Part shown: positions 10,793 through 20,811 of the stretch, in pieces
Layout of the letters: every line of letters starts with the position of its first letter
Position numbering within the stretch: position 1 is the first letter of the stretch
From: Puccinellia tenuiflora
Lineage: Eukaryota > Streptophyta > Magnoliopsida > Poales > Poaceae
Reading direction: 5' to 3'
DNA length: 64,000 bases
NCBI GenBank assembly: GCA_012064385.1
Contig: QRDG01001511.1
Span: 1-64,000, forward strand
Translations under genes and position numbers: made by a program
Notes under the pieces: model-generated
The model's input: the letters and a program-made list of their open reading frames with translations, nothing else
What the model was told of the DNA's origin: nothing
Database searches by the model: none

Positions 10793-13700
10793 TCAAAAGT
10801 CATTCAAAGGGTGGTCTTCCAGAGGAGTTGACTCCTTAGCCAGAGTTGGGGAGTCCTCCTTAGCAGGCGACTTGTCCTTTGCTTGAACAGCAGGAGTCGA
10901 TGAGTTCTTCTTAGCAGGGGATTTGCCTTGTGCTTGAGCAGCGGATGAAGGAGCCGGCTTCAATGGAGGCTTGGTGGCGACTTTCTTCGTTTGAAATCCA
11001 GTACCCTTGGGACTCTTCATATGCTTGGTAAGATCTGCTTGTTTCTGAGCGTCTCCAGAGACAGCTCTAGAAGGAGTGGGCGCAGAAGGAGTCTTCAGGG
11101 TAGGCTCAGCACTCGGCACAGGAGCCGCCGGTGACGATGAACTCGGACCGGCAGAGGCAGCGAATACACCAGATGGGTCCTGTGATGGGCGGCCAAAGTT
11201 TACTATCTCAGGATGTACTGGAGCGACTCTCTTGTTCTCCAAATCATAATGATGAACCCATACCTCAGGGTCCATCTTATTCGCAATCTCACAAGCATAT
11301 GGCCGCACCAGCTTTTCTTCGGCTATGAAATCATTCTGAGTAAAAGGTTTGCCATCTTCATGCTGCTCAGGCTTCCCCATTGTAAGCATTGCTGGCTCAA
11401 GAACAGTGGGATAGTAGCTGTGGGCTAAGGCCAGGATCCTGATAGCAGATCTCCTCATAGAAGATTGTTTCCACAATCGTACATAGCCTGGTGCTCTGGA
11501 CAACTCATCCACCAGACGTTCAGGCTCTTTGGGGCACTTGCCTTTATGATTCAGATACTTGACCACAGAACGGGCTCCCTCTTGTAGCCCGTGACAGTAA
11601 TCAAGCATCTCAGACAGTTGTTTGCTTGTGGGCAATTTAAGCTTGGGGAGTCAGCCCCTGCAGAAAGGAAACCAAGGAGTCATTGTCAGTTGAAAAGCAA
11701 TTCAGAAAGGTACAAAAGGAAGCAAGCAAAAGTCATAAACTCACCAAATATATGCTGACACATTGCACCAATGCCCTTCTTGCAAGTGTTGAACACGGCT
11801 TGTAGGTCATTGTGTGCCTTCTGAGCAATCTTTTTGGCCTCAGCCGACTCTTTTTTCACCTGCTCCAGTTGAGCAGCTAAGGCCTTCAGATCCTTCTCAA
11901 GCTGAAGGGAGTGTTCTTTTTCGGCCATGGCAGATCTGGCACTAGCAGCTGCCTGGTCTTCAAGTTCTTTCATATCCCTCTTCATCTTGGAGACGATGCA
12001 CTGCAATTACAAGTCATCAAGCACAAGTGAGATCCACAAGTCAAATACAGAACTCATGAGCTCCAAGTCGTCACAAGTTAACAACTTGGCGCTTGGGGGC
12101 TACTCAGGAGTCAATTCTTTCTATCAGAAAAGCAGGCATGAGTCCTAATCGACAAGTCATAAGCTCCAAGTCGCCACAAGTTAGCAACTTGGCGCTTGGG
12201 GGCTACTCGCAGAACAGAAATTTTTTCTTCAAGTAAGGTATCAGTGAGTAATATATATTGGTAGCTCCAAGTCGTCGCAGGCTGACAACTCGGCGCTTGG
12301 GGGCTACTCATGCAGAAATTTTTTGGTCTAAGGACCTGACAGACAGTAAATTATCAGCCCCGAGTCCTAGTAGAGCTAAGGACTCAGGCCTTGGGGCTAC
12401 AGTATGCAAGTTTGTTCTACCTACCAAATGATTTGATTTCAGGATGAAGCACCTATCCTAGTCACAAGACACCACAGACAGGTGCTTGGGGGCTACTGAG
12501 ATAGGATGATACCAGAAAGCATGAAAGGAGGAGTCAGAAAAGCTTACTTCATGAACTATGTGAAGAGACCTAAGAGCCGCTTGCTCGTCATCCTTCAGCC
12601 TAGCAGCTTGATCGTTCAAGTCGACTGCTTCAGCATAGGCTTCGGAAAATGACATGTTATCTGCCACCCGAAGTCGACTGTAGTCAGTAGATGACTTGAT
12701 CTTGATTGGTGGAGAGGCTGCAGGAGTCGGCTTGACAGGAGCCGGTTGAACTGGAGGCGCAGAATCAGGAGTCACAGCACCAGAGCTGGGCTGGACTGTT
12801 GTTGGAGTCGACGCTCGAGCCTTTGAAGAGGACTCGGGGACAGTAGGAGTCGTGGTTGCGCCGGCTGATGCAGCGATGGAGGGACCTGTCCTCGTACTGG
12901 TCGTCTGAGAAGTCGATGGAGGGGCAGGTCCACGCCCAGAGGAGACATCAGCCATGCCTGGGAGCTTTGTCACCTTGGCACAAGGCCGAGCCCTGAAATA
13001 TTCAGAGATAGAAGTCAATAAACCTAGTGAAAGGAAAGATCAGAAGTCATACAATTGCAAGTACAGAGACAAAAGAGTTTTACCCAATATTTGTCTCCAG
13101 ATCCAAGGCGGTCTGAGAGTTTGAAGAAGGCATTGACAAACCAGAGCTGTAAGAGTCGTCCTTCTGGGGAGGAGAGGTCGATTTCCGTTGGTGTGAGACT
13201 GGCAGAGGCTCAGGAGCATCTGCAGGCCCATCGGAACGTAGCTTCCTCTTCCTAGCAGCGATAACACTCTGCATTTGCTCTTCAGGCTTAGTGGGGGAAC
13301 GAGAGGACCCAAGGACTCGTGAGAGTGGTACCTTGGGAACAGCCTCTCGAGAGCCATTGTTGTTCGAGGCTGGAGAGGATGAGGAGTGACTCCTAGCAGA
13401 GGACTCTGCAGATGGAGATGGTTGAGCAGCAGCAGAGGCTGTGTCAGTTGGCTTAGTGGGAGGAGCCTCTGGAGAGGACTCGTCATCGTCGGTTTCTTCC
13501 ACAATGGGAGCCTCTTGGGAGGACTCCTCTTCATCAGCATTCTTGGTGGGAGCCTCGGGCGAAGACTCCTCATCATCACCACCATCATCAGCAGGAGCCT
13601 CCCGGGAGGACTCCTCATCCGCATCATCAGTATCATCTGCCACAGTGGTTTGATCTGTGGCAGGGGTTTCTTCTTCAGCTTCAGCCTCAGCTTCAGCTTT

Positions 13701-14810
13701 ATTCTTAGAGCCAGCTCCAGAAGCCGGCTTCCAGAAGGAGTCGGTGAGCTGCAAAAGAGTTAGCAAACATGGGTCAGCAAGCAATACAAGTGAAGTCAAG
13801 GTTGAAATAAAGTAGAGAGTGATACTTACATCAGGAGCCGGGTGGGTCGAGCAGAAGGGTTGGAGCCCGAAATAAGCTTGATCCTTCACCGGCTTCCCAG
13901 TCAACTTCTTGATGAGTCGACCAAGTTCCGGTCCATCGGACAGCTGCTCCGTAACCCGGAGGTCGTCACCAGCGCATCTGGTATATGTGCAGATCAGTCG
14001 AGTCCTAGGACTCAGCGGCTGGATTCTCCAGGTTGTCCAGCAACGGACCAAATCCATGTTCTCCAAATTGTGGGACAAGAGTGCCCGGATGCGAGTGATA
14101 AGAGACTCGACCCTTGGCCGGTCGGCCTCTGGGCACCTGGCTTTCATCAGAGGAGTCGCCCGGAGGCGTTCCTCAGAGAACAAAGGAAGCTTAGGTTCAT
14201 TTGCAGGAGAAGTGTCCTTGCAATAAAAGAAAGTCCTTTGCCAGTCTTTGATGCGATTTGGGAAAACTGGCTTAGGGAAGACGGAGTTGAGGCGCCGTTG
14301 AAGGGCGACGGCGCCACATTGAAGAAGAGGGCCCCCAGAGGTCTCGGGTTGAGGGTTGCAATAAAAGAGCTCGAGCCAAAGGTTGATGTCAGGTTTGATT
14401 TGGAGGTAATCCTCACAGAGAACGACGAAATTAGAAAGTGTGAGAATGGAGTTGGGAGCAAGATCGTGAATCCGCAGCTCGTAAAGCTCGAGGAGCTGGC
14501 GGAAGAAAAAATCGCCGGGGGGAGAAAAGCCGCGGAATAGGTGCTCGACAAAGACGACTACTTCATCCTTGGCAGGAGAGGGAACAATCTCATCCCCAGG
14601 GGCCCGAGCTTGAGCACTAGAAGGGATCAAACCTGAGAGCCTGTGGGTCTTCAATTGCTCCGCCGAGACCGTAGATCCACTCCAATCGGCGGAGATCGAT
14701 CGCTTGGAGGAGGGTTTGGCGGCGGCGGCGGCCGCGGCGGCAATGTTCACCGTCCTGCTCGACGTGGTCGTCTTGGCCTTCGATGTGGTCTTTGGGCGCT
14801 TGGGGGCCAT
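10793..14810 (-). CDS. Antisense gene of the Tat element (gypsy-type transposon domain)
   Basis: Its function is unknown; the family is usually labelled 'putative gypsy type transposon' and is carried in reverse orientation by Tat-lineage elements. On the minus strand I infer five exons: 14810-13830, 13748-13084, 12992-12548, 12000-11745 and 11657-10793, all with GT..AG introns. The first intron (13829-13749) is 81 nt, a multiple of three without a stop, so it reads through. Residues 1-330 are the conserved domain (FVEHLFRGFSPPGDFFFRQLL, WLELFY, WQRTFFYCKD). Then come acidic 'SSPEAP' repeats (exon 2), a Pro/Ser/Thr-rich part, a coiled-coil-like stretch rich in Lys, Glu and Ala (exon 4), and a Lys/Pro/Ala tail. 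A TATA box lies upstream at 14918-14927. One extra C near 11646 shifts the frame at the start of the last exon. Confidence 0.75.
12058..12497 (+). repeat. About 100-bp tandem modules ending in PPT-like GCTTGGGGGCTACT
   Basis: Three near-identical units of about 48 bp start with AGCTCCAAGTCG and end with CTTGGCGCTTGGGGGCTACT (third copy: CTCGGCG). They lie at about 12058-12105, 12161-12208 and 12262-12309, roughly 100 bp apart. A fourth GCTTGGGGGCTACT lies at 12484-12497. Each unit can pair CCAAGT with ACTTGG. The G-run resembles the real polypurine tract at 15352-15366. All copies lie in the third intron of the antisense gene. Confidence 0.65.
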
Positions 14811-15351
14811 GGCGTGCGGGCGGTGCGTGCTGGGCGCGGGAAGAGATGGGCGCGAAAGAGAGGAAGGAGAGCTTTGAGCTGAAGGGGCAAGTGAGATTTA
14901 AGACTTAACCCTTCGAGATTTATAAAGAGGGGTAAAACCCTAGAAAGCTACAGAGTGGGTCCACAGTTGACTATCGGTAACGTTTCAGTAAAAAACGTTC
15001 CAGTGGCTAACAAGTCAGATAAGGAGGTGTAACAGAAAAAGGTTAAAGCTCACAGATATGGAAGTAGCCGGCTTGTCCCAGAATGACGAGTCCTGTGACA
15101 GTGAAATCAGCTTATATCGCCCTTGTTCGCAAGAGTCAGCACCAGAACCCGGCCCGCTAGTACAAGGGCAAGAGTGGTGGCTTGAACAAGGGATAAGAGT
15201 GGACTCATTTTATATATGTGTTATGTTTTATGCAGGAATTCATCTTGGAGCTAGCAGCAGGCGACTTTGGAGCCATTGGCTCAAGTGGAAGGAGTCGACC
15301 CAGAGAGTCGAATCAGCAAGTCAGAGGAAGCCGCCAAGCTGTGCCCAAGAT
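14811..15351. other. Region between antisense gene and 3' LTR
   Basis: It holds the 5' leader and TATA box of the antisense gene (14918-14927, minus strand) and the plus-strand 3' untranslated part of the element. No other gene is supported. Confidence 0.45.
14918..14927 (-). promoter_or_regulatory. TATA box of the antisense gene
   Basis: The minus strand reads CTTTATAAAT here, about 108 bp upstream of the antisense gene's ATG at 14810. This spacing suits a plant promoter and suggests the gene is transcribed independently of the LTR. No transcript evidence is available from sequence alone. Confidence 0.5.
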
Positions 15352-15366
15352 AAATTCGGGGGCTAC
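15352..15366 (+). promoter_or_regulatory. Polypurine tract of the Tat element
   Basis: The sequence AAATTCGGGGGCTAC directly precedes the TG that opens the 3' LTR. A purine-rich tract at this place primes plus-strand DNA synthesis in LTR retrotransposons. Confidence 0.6.
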
Positions 15367-15943
15367 TGATGGGGGGATACTTTATAGGTAGGCCCATGGA
15401 CCCGGAAAGTAGACCCGCCAAGACCAAGAAGGCCAAAGCCGAGTCACGTATCAAGTCGCATGGGCTGGGCTGGAGACAAGCCGGCCAAGGCCCATGATGA
15501 AGAAAGGACCCGTCCGGAAGGAGTCCAAGTACAACCCGGAGTCTAAACTTGGAAGACCAAGACGTAGAGTAGGACTCCGTGTTCTAGTATGACTCGGTGT
15601 AAATTGTAAGTCCAGAGACCCGGCAGCCTTTATAAGCGGGGTCCTGGACCTTAGATCGACAAGTTCCAAGAGAGAAGTTCTAAGCTTCAATCAGTAGAGA
15701 AACCCTAGCCACCAGAGAGAAGTCGCCGGCTCCTAAGTTGTGGGAGCCGGGTCCTTGTAATCGAGACATATCAAGAGCAATAACAGAGAAGCAGGAAGTA
15801 GGTCTTTACCTCGAATCAGAGGGGCCGAACCTGGGTAAATCCTTGTTCCTTGGCGAGATTAACCGTTCCAGCGTACTTCAGTCATCAATGGCCCCAGAAC
15901 TCATCTTCCCTGAGGAAGAACTTGCCGTGACAACCCCACGACA
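15367..15943 (+). repeat. 3' LTR (577 bp) of the Tat element
   Basis: It opens TGATGGGGGGATAC and closes with CACGACA. A TATA box (TATAAG, 15631-15636) and a U5 stretch with CCGAACCTGGGTAAA (about 15828) are present. The same U5 stretch occurs in the minus-strand LTR at 18308-18839 and in the solo LTR at 49900-50802, so all three are related Tat-type LTRs. Confidence 0.8.
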
Positions 15944-17265
15944 GACATTCTCCCGATCACCATTGCAGAATGGCATAAGCCGAAGGGTGTGGATGAGGAT
16001 GATGCTTCTTATGTCCCTGATCATATGAAAGAATTGCTTTTCGATACGCTCATGATACATTTCAACATACCAGAAGGCAAGACGGAGAAAGTGAAGGAGT
16101 GGACTCTTAAGAAGATGGCCACACAATTCCAGAGCTGGAAGAAAACACTATGGAGAAAGTATGAAGATAAAGATCCAGCTAATTTCACCGGAGCACTCGA
16201 GAAGATAAAACATTCCTGGCCCGCATTCAAGGCGTACAAGAATTCCTCTACTGCCGTGGCTCGATCGGTCGTAAATAAGAGAAATGCTGGGAAGAAGGAA
16301 TACCACCATAGGTTGGGTACAGGTGGCTACAAGTCTGCCATTCCCAAATGGTTAGCCTTTGAAGCGGAACTGGTTGCTAAAGGGATCACTCCACAGACTT
16401 TGAACTGGCCCGAGAGGGCCAAGTTTTGGTTGTTCGCGCATGGCGCAGTGTTGGACTCAGAGACGGGGTTGATTGTTGCAAAGGGAAAATGGAAGAAAAA
16501 GGTTGAAACAATCGTTCCGTTGCTTATTGACGCAATAGATAAAGTTCGAAAGGGAGAGTACCATCCCGAGAGAGAGAACGACGAGCTGACACTCGCACTG
16601 GGGAATCCCGAACACAACAGACGATTACGAGGCTTTCCCGGCCTCTCTTTCATTCACATGAAAGAGTAATTTAAATTCTTATCACATTACTATACCGACC
16701 TCTCTTTCATTCATTTCGTGATATCAAGTAATTAATTAATAACAGATTTTTGTTCTTTCTTTGTCGAGTAGAGCATGGCAGACATTCGTCAAGGAAGTAC
16801 CCGGTAAATGGCACGAGAAGCTGGTATGGACTCTGAACCAAGTAAGTAGTACTATACCTATATCTATGAATTAATGTAGTTTGCAATACCATTACCAAAC
16901 TTAATGTGTTGAATTCTATTCTCGAACAGTGGTGTCTGGAACAGCCAAAAGGGACCCTCTTATGTGGGTACTACGTTTGCGAGTACATTCATAGGATGAC
17001 TTATGAAAAATTCGAAAATCGAAGAAACGCAGAGGTACGTAATTATACATTGTTCACAAGTTTTTTTTGACAAAATAATATGCATATCAATTGTGTGGAG
17101 TTTCATTCATAATTGTTTAATTTTCTCCTTCTTTTAAAGATTGTAAGGAAGCGGGCCGGCCTCCTACCAGATGACCGTATAAGAGCAATTGGGGAGGAGC
17201 TGGCGGGATTTCTTCTTGATGATGTCATACCTGAAAATTCAGAGCACTATTATCTACATATATAA
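15944..17265 (+). pseudogene. CACTA-encoded TNP-like / Ulp1-like protein, internally deleted
   Basis: The open part (about 15945-16669) carries PITIAEWHKPKG, VPDHMKELLFDTL, EKVKEWTLKKMATQFQSWKK, YHHRLGTGGYK, LNWPERAKFW and RENDELTLALGNPEH, all typical of the DNA-binding second protein of grass CACTA elements. It stops with TAA at 16669. After a gap come short exons with GT..AG borders: about 16774-16840, 16930-17034 and 17140-17265. They encode GTLLCGYYVCEYIHR, the region around the catalytic Cys of Ulp1-like C48 proteases, and end with TAA. The protease His and Asp regions are missing, so there is an internal deletion. A short repeat (CTCTCTTTCATTCA at about 16642 and 16700) sits near the deletion. 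The 5' end is cut at 15944. Confidence 0.7.
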
Positions 17266-17439
17266 ATGTACTATGATTTCATTCATGTATAATTAATGCA
17301 TTTGAGTACTTTGTGTGTACGGAAACGTGACGACAAATTCATGTGTTACAATTAATTTGTAAGTGTGTTATATATATGCATCAACGTGTGATCATAGTAC
17401 AATATAATTTATATCGACGTATCGACGTGTTTCCGAAAC

Positions 17440-17734
17440 TATCCAAAACCCCGGCACTAAACACACACGACACCCGGTCCGTGCAATTCTGAAAAAAATT
17501 ATAAAAGAAAAAAAAGGCCTAACGGTAGTCCCGGTCCGTAACACGGACTGGGACTAAAGACATCCAGCCCGCGGGCTCGCCCGTGGCCACGTGGGAGGCA
17601 CTCTAATCCCGGTTCGTAGCCAACCGGGACTATAAGGGGGGGGGGGGCTCTAGTCCCGATTTGGTAGTCCGGGTTGCCCAGCCGGGACTAGAGGCCGTCT
17701 GGAACCGGGACTACTGCCCCGTTTTCCACTAGTG
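17440..17734 (-). repeat. CACTA subterminal repeats and terminal inverted repeat
   Basis: The motif TAGTCCCGG or its reverse complement recurs several times between about 17525 and 17712 in both orientations. A homopolymer of about 12 G lies near 17636-17648. The terminal repeat closes at 17734. The bases TCC follow, but the missing left end prevents checking the 3-bp target duplication. Confidence 0.7.
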
Positions 17735-18291
17735 TCCCTTGTCAGCAGATTGGGGTCAAATTGACTCCCACCTGCGTTATCCCCACCGTTTTCAGGTCCG
17801 GACATGTAGACTCCAACATGACGTGGACGTACTGGTGATTGCTCGTACTCTTCCTCTATTCCATACCCAAGTCGATCTTCAAACAAGGGCAAAATTGACT
17901 CTGAATCTGCGTCGTAATCTGGCTCCATATATGGCTCCGCCAGCGACTCCTTCTCATTATTGATGATGAGTTGTTCCTCTGGTTCGGCTACTATGCCGAC
18001 TTGTGATGTTCCAACGGACTCCTCTCCATCGGACTCCACCACAGCTATTGCATCTGAAACTGAATCCATCTGATTAGCACGGCTACCTGTGGTGCTGACC
18101 ATGCCGACGAACACATTGATCTGGCCGAAGACGAGTTGATAGCCCTGGTCGACTTCATCCATCTCCGAGCTCCATCCTAGGTCATCGATCTCTGTCTCTC
18201 CAAGTTGATTGGTGTAGAGTCGCCCGATGGCGAGTTTCTCCATACCTCGGTGAGCTTCACCTACGATCTCGACTCCTTTCCTCATAGGCCC
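17735..18291 (-). pseudogene. Start of Tat gag, truncated
   Basis: The minus strand is open from the primer-binding region to the CACTA junction. The predicted product is acidic (many Asp and Glu), as the N-terminal leader of Tat Gag proteins often is. It includes the stretch SSEMDEVDQGYQLVFGQ and an EEEYEQSPVRPRH segment. No capsid or zinc-knuckle part remains because the frame is cut at 17735. The frame is also open backwards into the LTR, so the true start codon is uncertain. Confidence 0.5.
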
Positions 18292-18307
18292 CACGGTGGG
18301 CGCTAAC

Positions 18308-18839
18308 TGTCGTGGGGTTGTCACGGCAAGTTCTTCCTGAGGGAAGATGATTTGTGGGGCCATTGACGATCGAAGTACGTAGGTGCTGTTAATCTCACCT
18401 AAGGACAAGAATTTACCCAGGTTCGGCCCCTCTCGATGGAGGTAAAGACCTACTTCCTGCTTCGGCTTTATTGCTTGGACTGGTTCTCGATTACAAGGTT
18501 TCGACTCCTATCTGGGGAGTCGATGACTTTGGGTTTCTTAGCTTATCGATCTAGGGTCCAGGGCCCTCCTTATAAAGGCGGTCGGGTCCCTGGATTTACA
18601 AGTTTACACCGGGTCATACTTGGACACGGAGTCCTATTCTACGTCTTGGCTTTCCAAGTTAGAACTCCGGGTTGTACTAGGACTCCTCTCTGACGAGTCC
18701 TTCCTTCTTTATGGGCCTTGGTCGGCTTATCTCCAGCCCAGCCCATGTAACTTGAAGTGTGACCCGGCTTTGGCCTTCTTGGTCTTGGCGGGTCTACTTT
18801 CCGGGTCCATGGGCCTACCTATAAAGTATCCCCCCATCA
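18308..18839 (-). repeat. 5' LTR (532 bp) of the second Tat element
   Basis: On the minus strand it runs TGATGGGGGGATACTTTATA...CGACA. It clearly aligns with the plus-strand LTR at 15367-15943 but is diverged and shorter, so the two are not an LTR pair of one element. TATAAG (minus strand, about 18571-18577) is a TATA box. The outer edge joins the long LTR fragment that starts at 18840. Confidence 0.75.
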
Positions 18840-20767
18840 CATATTTAAATCACATTTTAGTACTGTAATAGTTCATAAGCAATGAGGTCATTAAATTAAA
18901 CATGGGGTTGTTTCCAAATAATTGCACCAATTATTTTGGCACTCCATTTAAATTGTTAGCTAAATTAAATGATGATATCAGTGCATAAACTTGACATGTC
19001 ATCATGATTATGCATTGCACCTATTGTATTCCTGTATTTATTTGTTCTCCTGTTATTGTTTGTGTATCGGTAGATTCAGGAGTCGAGGTTCCCCCACCAT
19101 ACTTCGACGATTCGTGCTTTCAGCCCCATCAGCAAGGCAAACCTTTTGTGCATATCTCATAATATTGTTCTACACAAGTATTTTCTCCACCATAATATTG
19201 CATTCGATTCCAATGTCAATTTTGTTCGATGGTTAGGTTATCCTATTAATTGCATAGTTCCCTACACCATTACATGTTTTTCCCTCCTAATATCCATAGG
19301 TTTGATATGTTGGCCTGATTATTCACATCTGTTGTATTTTTATGCTTAGCCATGCTTAGTTGAATGCTTAGTCGTCCGGTGTTTATTTCCATAATTGTGA
19401 GGTTGATGGAATGTTCGGACAAGGTGGAAACTTGTGGTACTTAATTAAAATGCTTAAAGGCTTGGATGAGTTGCCATCGGGGTTGATGGTGTTTTGTCTC
19501 ATTCTTGTCGCCTAGGCTGAGAGTGCTTTTAGCTAGAACCAAGAACCGAGCGTGCTTCCATCGATGGGGTTATGGGCCCCTTACTGACCAAATAACTTGT
19601 GAGGGGCTAGCCAAGGGTCCTCTAGTTTGAGCTTTCCATTTGCATGTGAGTTGGATGGTGGAAAAGGCTTGATGAGGACGGTGGTGTTTAGGATGTGGCC
19701 GCGGGGCAGGGTGTTGAAATAGGCACTGAACCTGTCCTTCCGCACACTGATGATCCTTGGGTTAGCCTCATGCAAGGTAAAGGTTTAACCGCGCCCACTC
19801 GCCGGCTTTCCTCGGAAGAGAGCTAATCAGGCGAGCCGGACGGTACCAATGGCAAAAACAGTACACCCCTGCAAGGTTTTATCTTTTCGAAAAGCCGTGT
19901 CCACGGTTATGGACAAATCTTGGGAAAGGCAGATTAGCACATAGAAAACCTGAACTTAATTAAAATTTGGCAACATGTGTTAAAAAGGTTCATTTCCTCG
20001 AGGGTGATTCGAGGGAGTGCCTTGGTGGAGATGAGTGGTGGATTCTAGATACTGTTGGTTCAAGGTGAACTAACGAATGAAAGTTTACTATCTTATCCCC
20101 TTGTGAAAAACCTTCTGAGTAGTCGATGCCATGAGTCATGTCTTTAAAAAGGAAAACTAGCTTTATGCAAAACAACTACTATACAGCTTTGAAGCCAATC
20201 ATCATTGGGCCTATATCTCCCTAGTAACCTTGCGAGTACGTCGTACTCAGCCTTGCTTTGTTGATTATTATTTGTTTCAGAGTAGGACGTCACCGAACAG
20301 GAAGATGGGTTCTTTGTTGACATCGACGAGTAGTCTGGGGTTCCCAGGTGGCAGCTTGGGACGTCACGGAACAGGCTGGCTGGGATATGTTATTGTAGGC
20401 CTCTTAGGCCATAATTTGGATCTTGTTGTTAGACAACTAAATTCGCTTCCGCATGATGTAATGTTGGGTCTGTGACCTCTGATGTGTATTTTGCTATCTT
20501 TCTCTTTATATGAGTTGAATTATGATCTCTTGTGTCGTAGAGTCTATGATGTGCCAGATGTTCTGTAGTCTTGATCTCTCTATTATGCATTGATAGCTAT
20601 GCCAGTGTTTATGGCATGATCGAGGTGTTGCATTGCCGATGATCTATTCCGAGCACGCCTGCCAAAGGTTTTGGCCTGGGAGTGGTAACCCCAGTAACCT
20701 TCGATTGTGTAGCATAGCCTGTGGGTTACATAGCACCTCTGTATAATTCCGGGGTCGGGGCGCTACA
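18840..20767 (+). repeat. 3' part of a long gypsy LTR (TGTAACAGCCC family)
   Basis: It is homologous, in inverted orientation, to the minus-strand LTR at 54184-57198 plus 41338-41493. Matching stretches include GACATGTCATCATG, CTTACTGACCAAATAACTTG and CATTTCCTCGAGGGTGATTC. The 5' part is missing because the second Tat element abuts it at 18840. It ends GGGGCGCTACA at 20767. An inverted GAGTAC..GTACTC pair lies at 20234-20248. The ending and this palindrome suggest a Tekay/Del-type chromovirus LTR; that lineage call is inference. Confidence 0.65.
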
Positions 20768-20811
20768 GTGTCCGTGATCCGAGACAAGACATCTGGCACG
20801 CCAGGTAGGGG

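Larger units (their letters stand above)
9027..15943 (+). mobile_element. Tat-lineage Ty3/gypsy element, 5'-truncated
   Basis: In order: the end of pol (integrase, plus strand, to 10207), a non-coding spacer, an antisense gene (14810 back to 10793), a polypurine tract and a 3' LTR (15367-15943). An extra gene in reverse orientation between pol and the 3' LTR is known from Tat-lineage elements (Retand/Grande/RIRE2-like). The 5' LTR, gag, protease and reverse transcriptase are missing: similarity begins abruptly at about 9050. The bases after the LTR are CACTA coding sequence, so this element inserted into the CACTA element, or was joined to it by deletion. Confidence 0.8.
15944..17734 (+). mobile_element. 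CACTA (En/Spm) element, 5'-truncated
   Basis: The right end on the minus strand reads CACTAGTGGAAAACGGGG (17717-17734), a CACTA terminal inverted repeat. Before it (about 17440-17716) the subterminal region repeats the unit TAGTCCCGG/CCGGGACTA in both orientations, where CACTA transposase is known to bind. Coding sequence fills 15944-17265. The left end is lost: the sequence joins the Tat 3' LTR directly at 15943/15944. The right flank is Tat gag on the minus strand, so this element probably inserted into that Tat element. Confidence 0.8.
17735..18839 (-). mobile_element. 5' end of a second Tat gypsy element
   Basis: On the minus strand: a 5' LTR (18839 back to 18308), then TTAGCGCCCACCGTGGGG (about 18289-18306), which looks like a Tat-type primer binding site, then the start of gag until the CACTA end at 17735. 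The rest of the element is not in the window in this orientation. Confidence 0.7.

Noticed and set aside
12058..12497. Possible CRISPR-like array of spaced repeats
   Set aside because: Only three or four imperfect units about 100 bp apart in a plant retrotransposon, and no cas genes.
13842..14540. 232-codon plus-strand frame
   Set aside because: It is the mirror image of the conserved antisense Tat gene on the minus strand, which has the recognisable domain and introns.
15367..18839. LTRs at both ends taken as one complete element
   Set aside because: They point in opposite directions, differ strongly in sequence, and enclose a CACTA end, so they belong to two elements.
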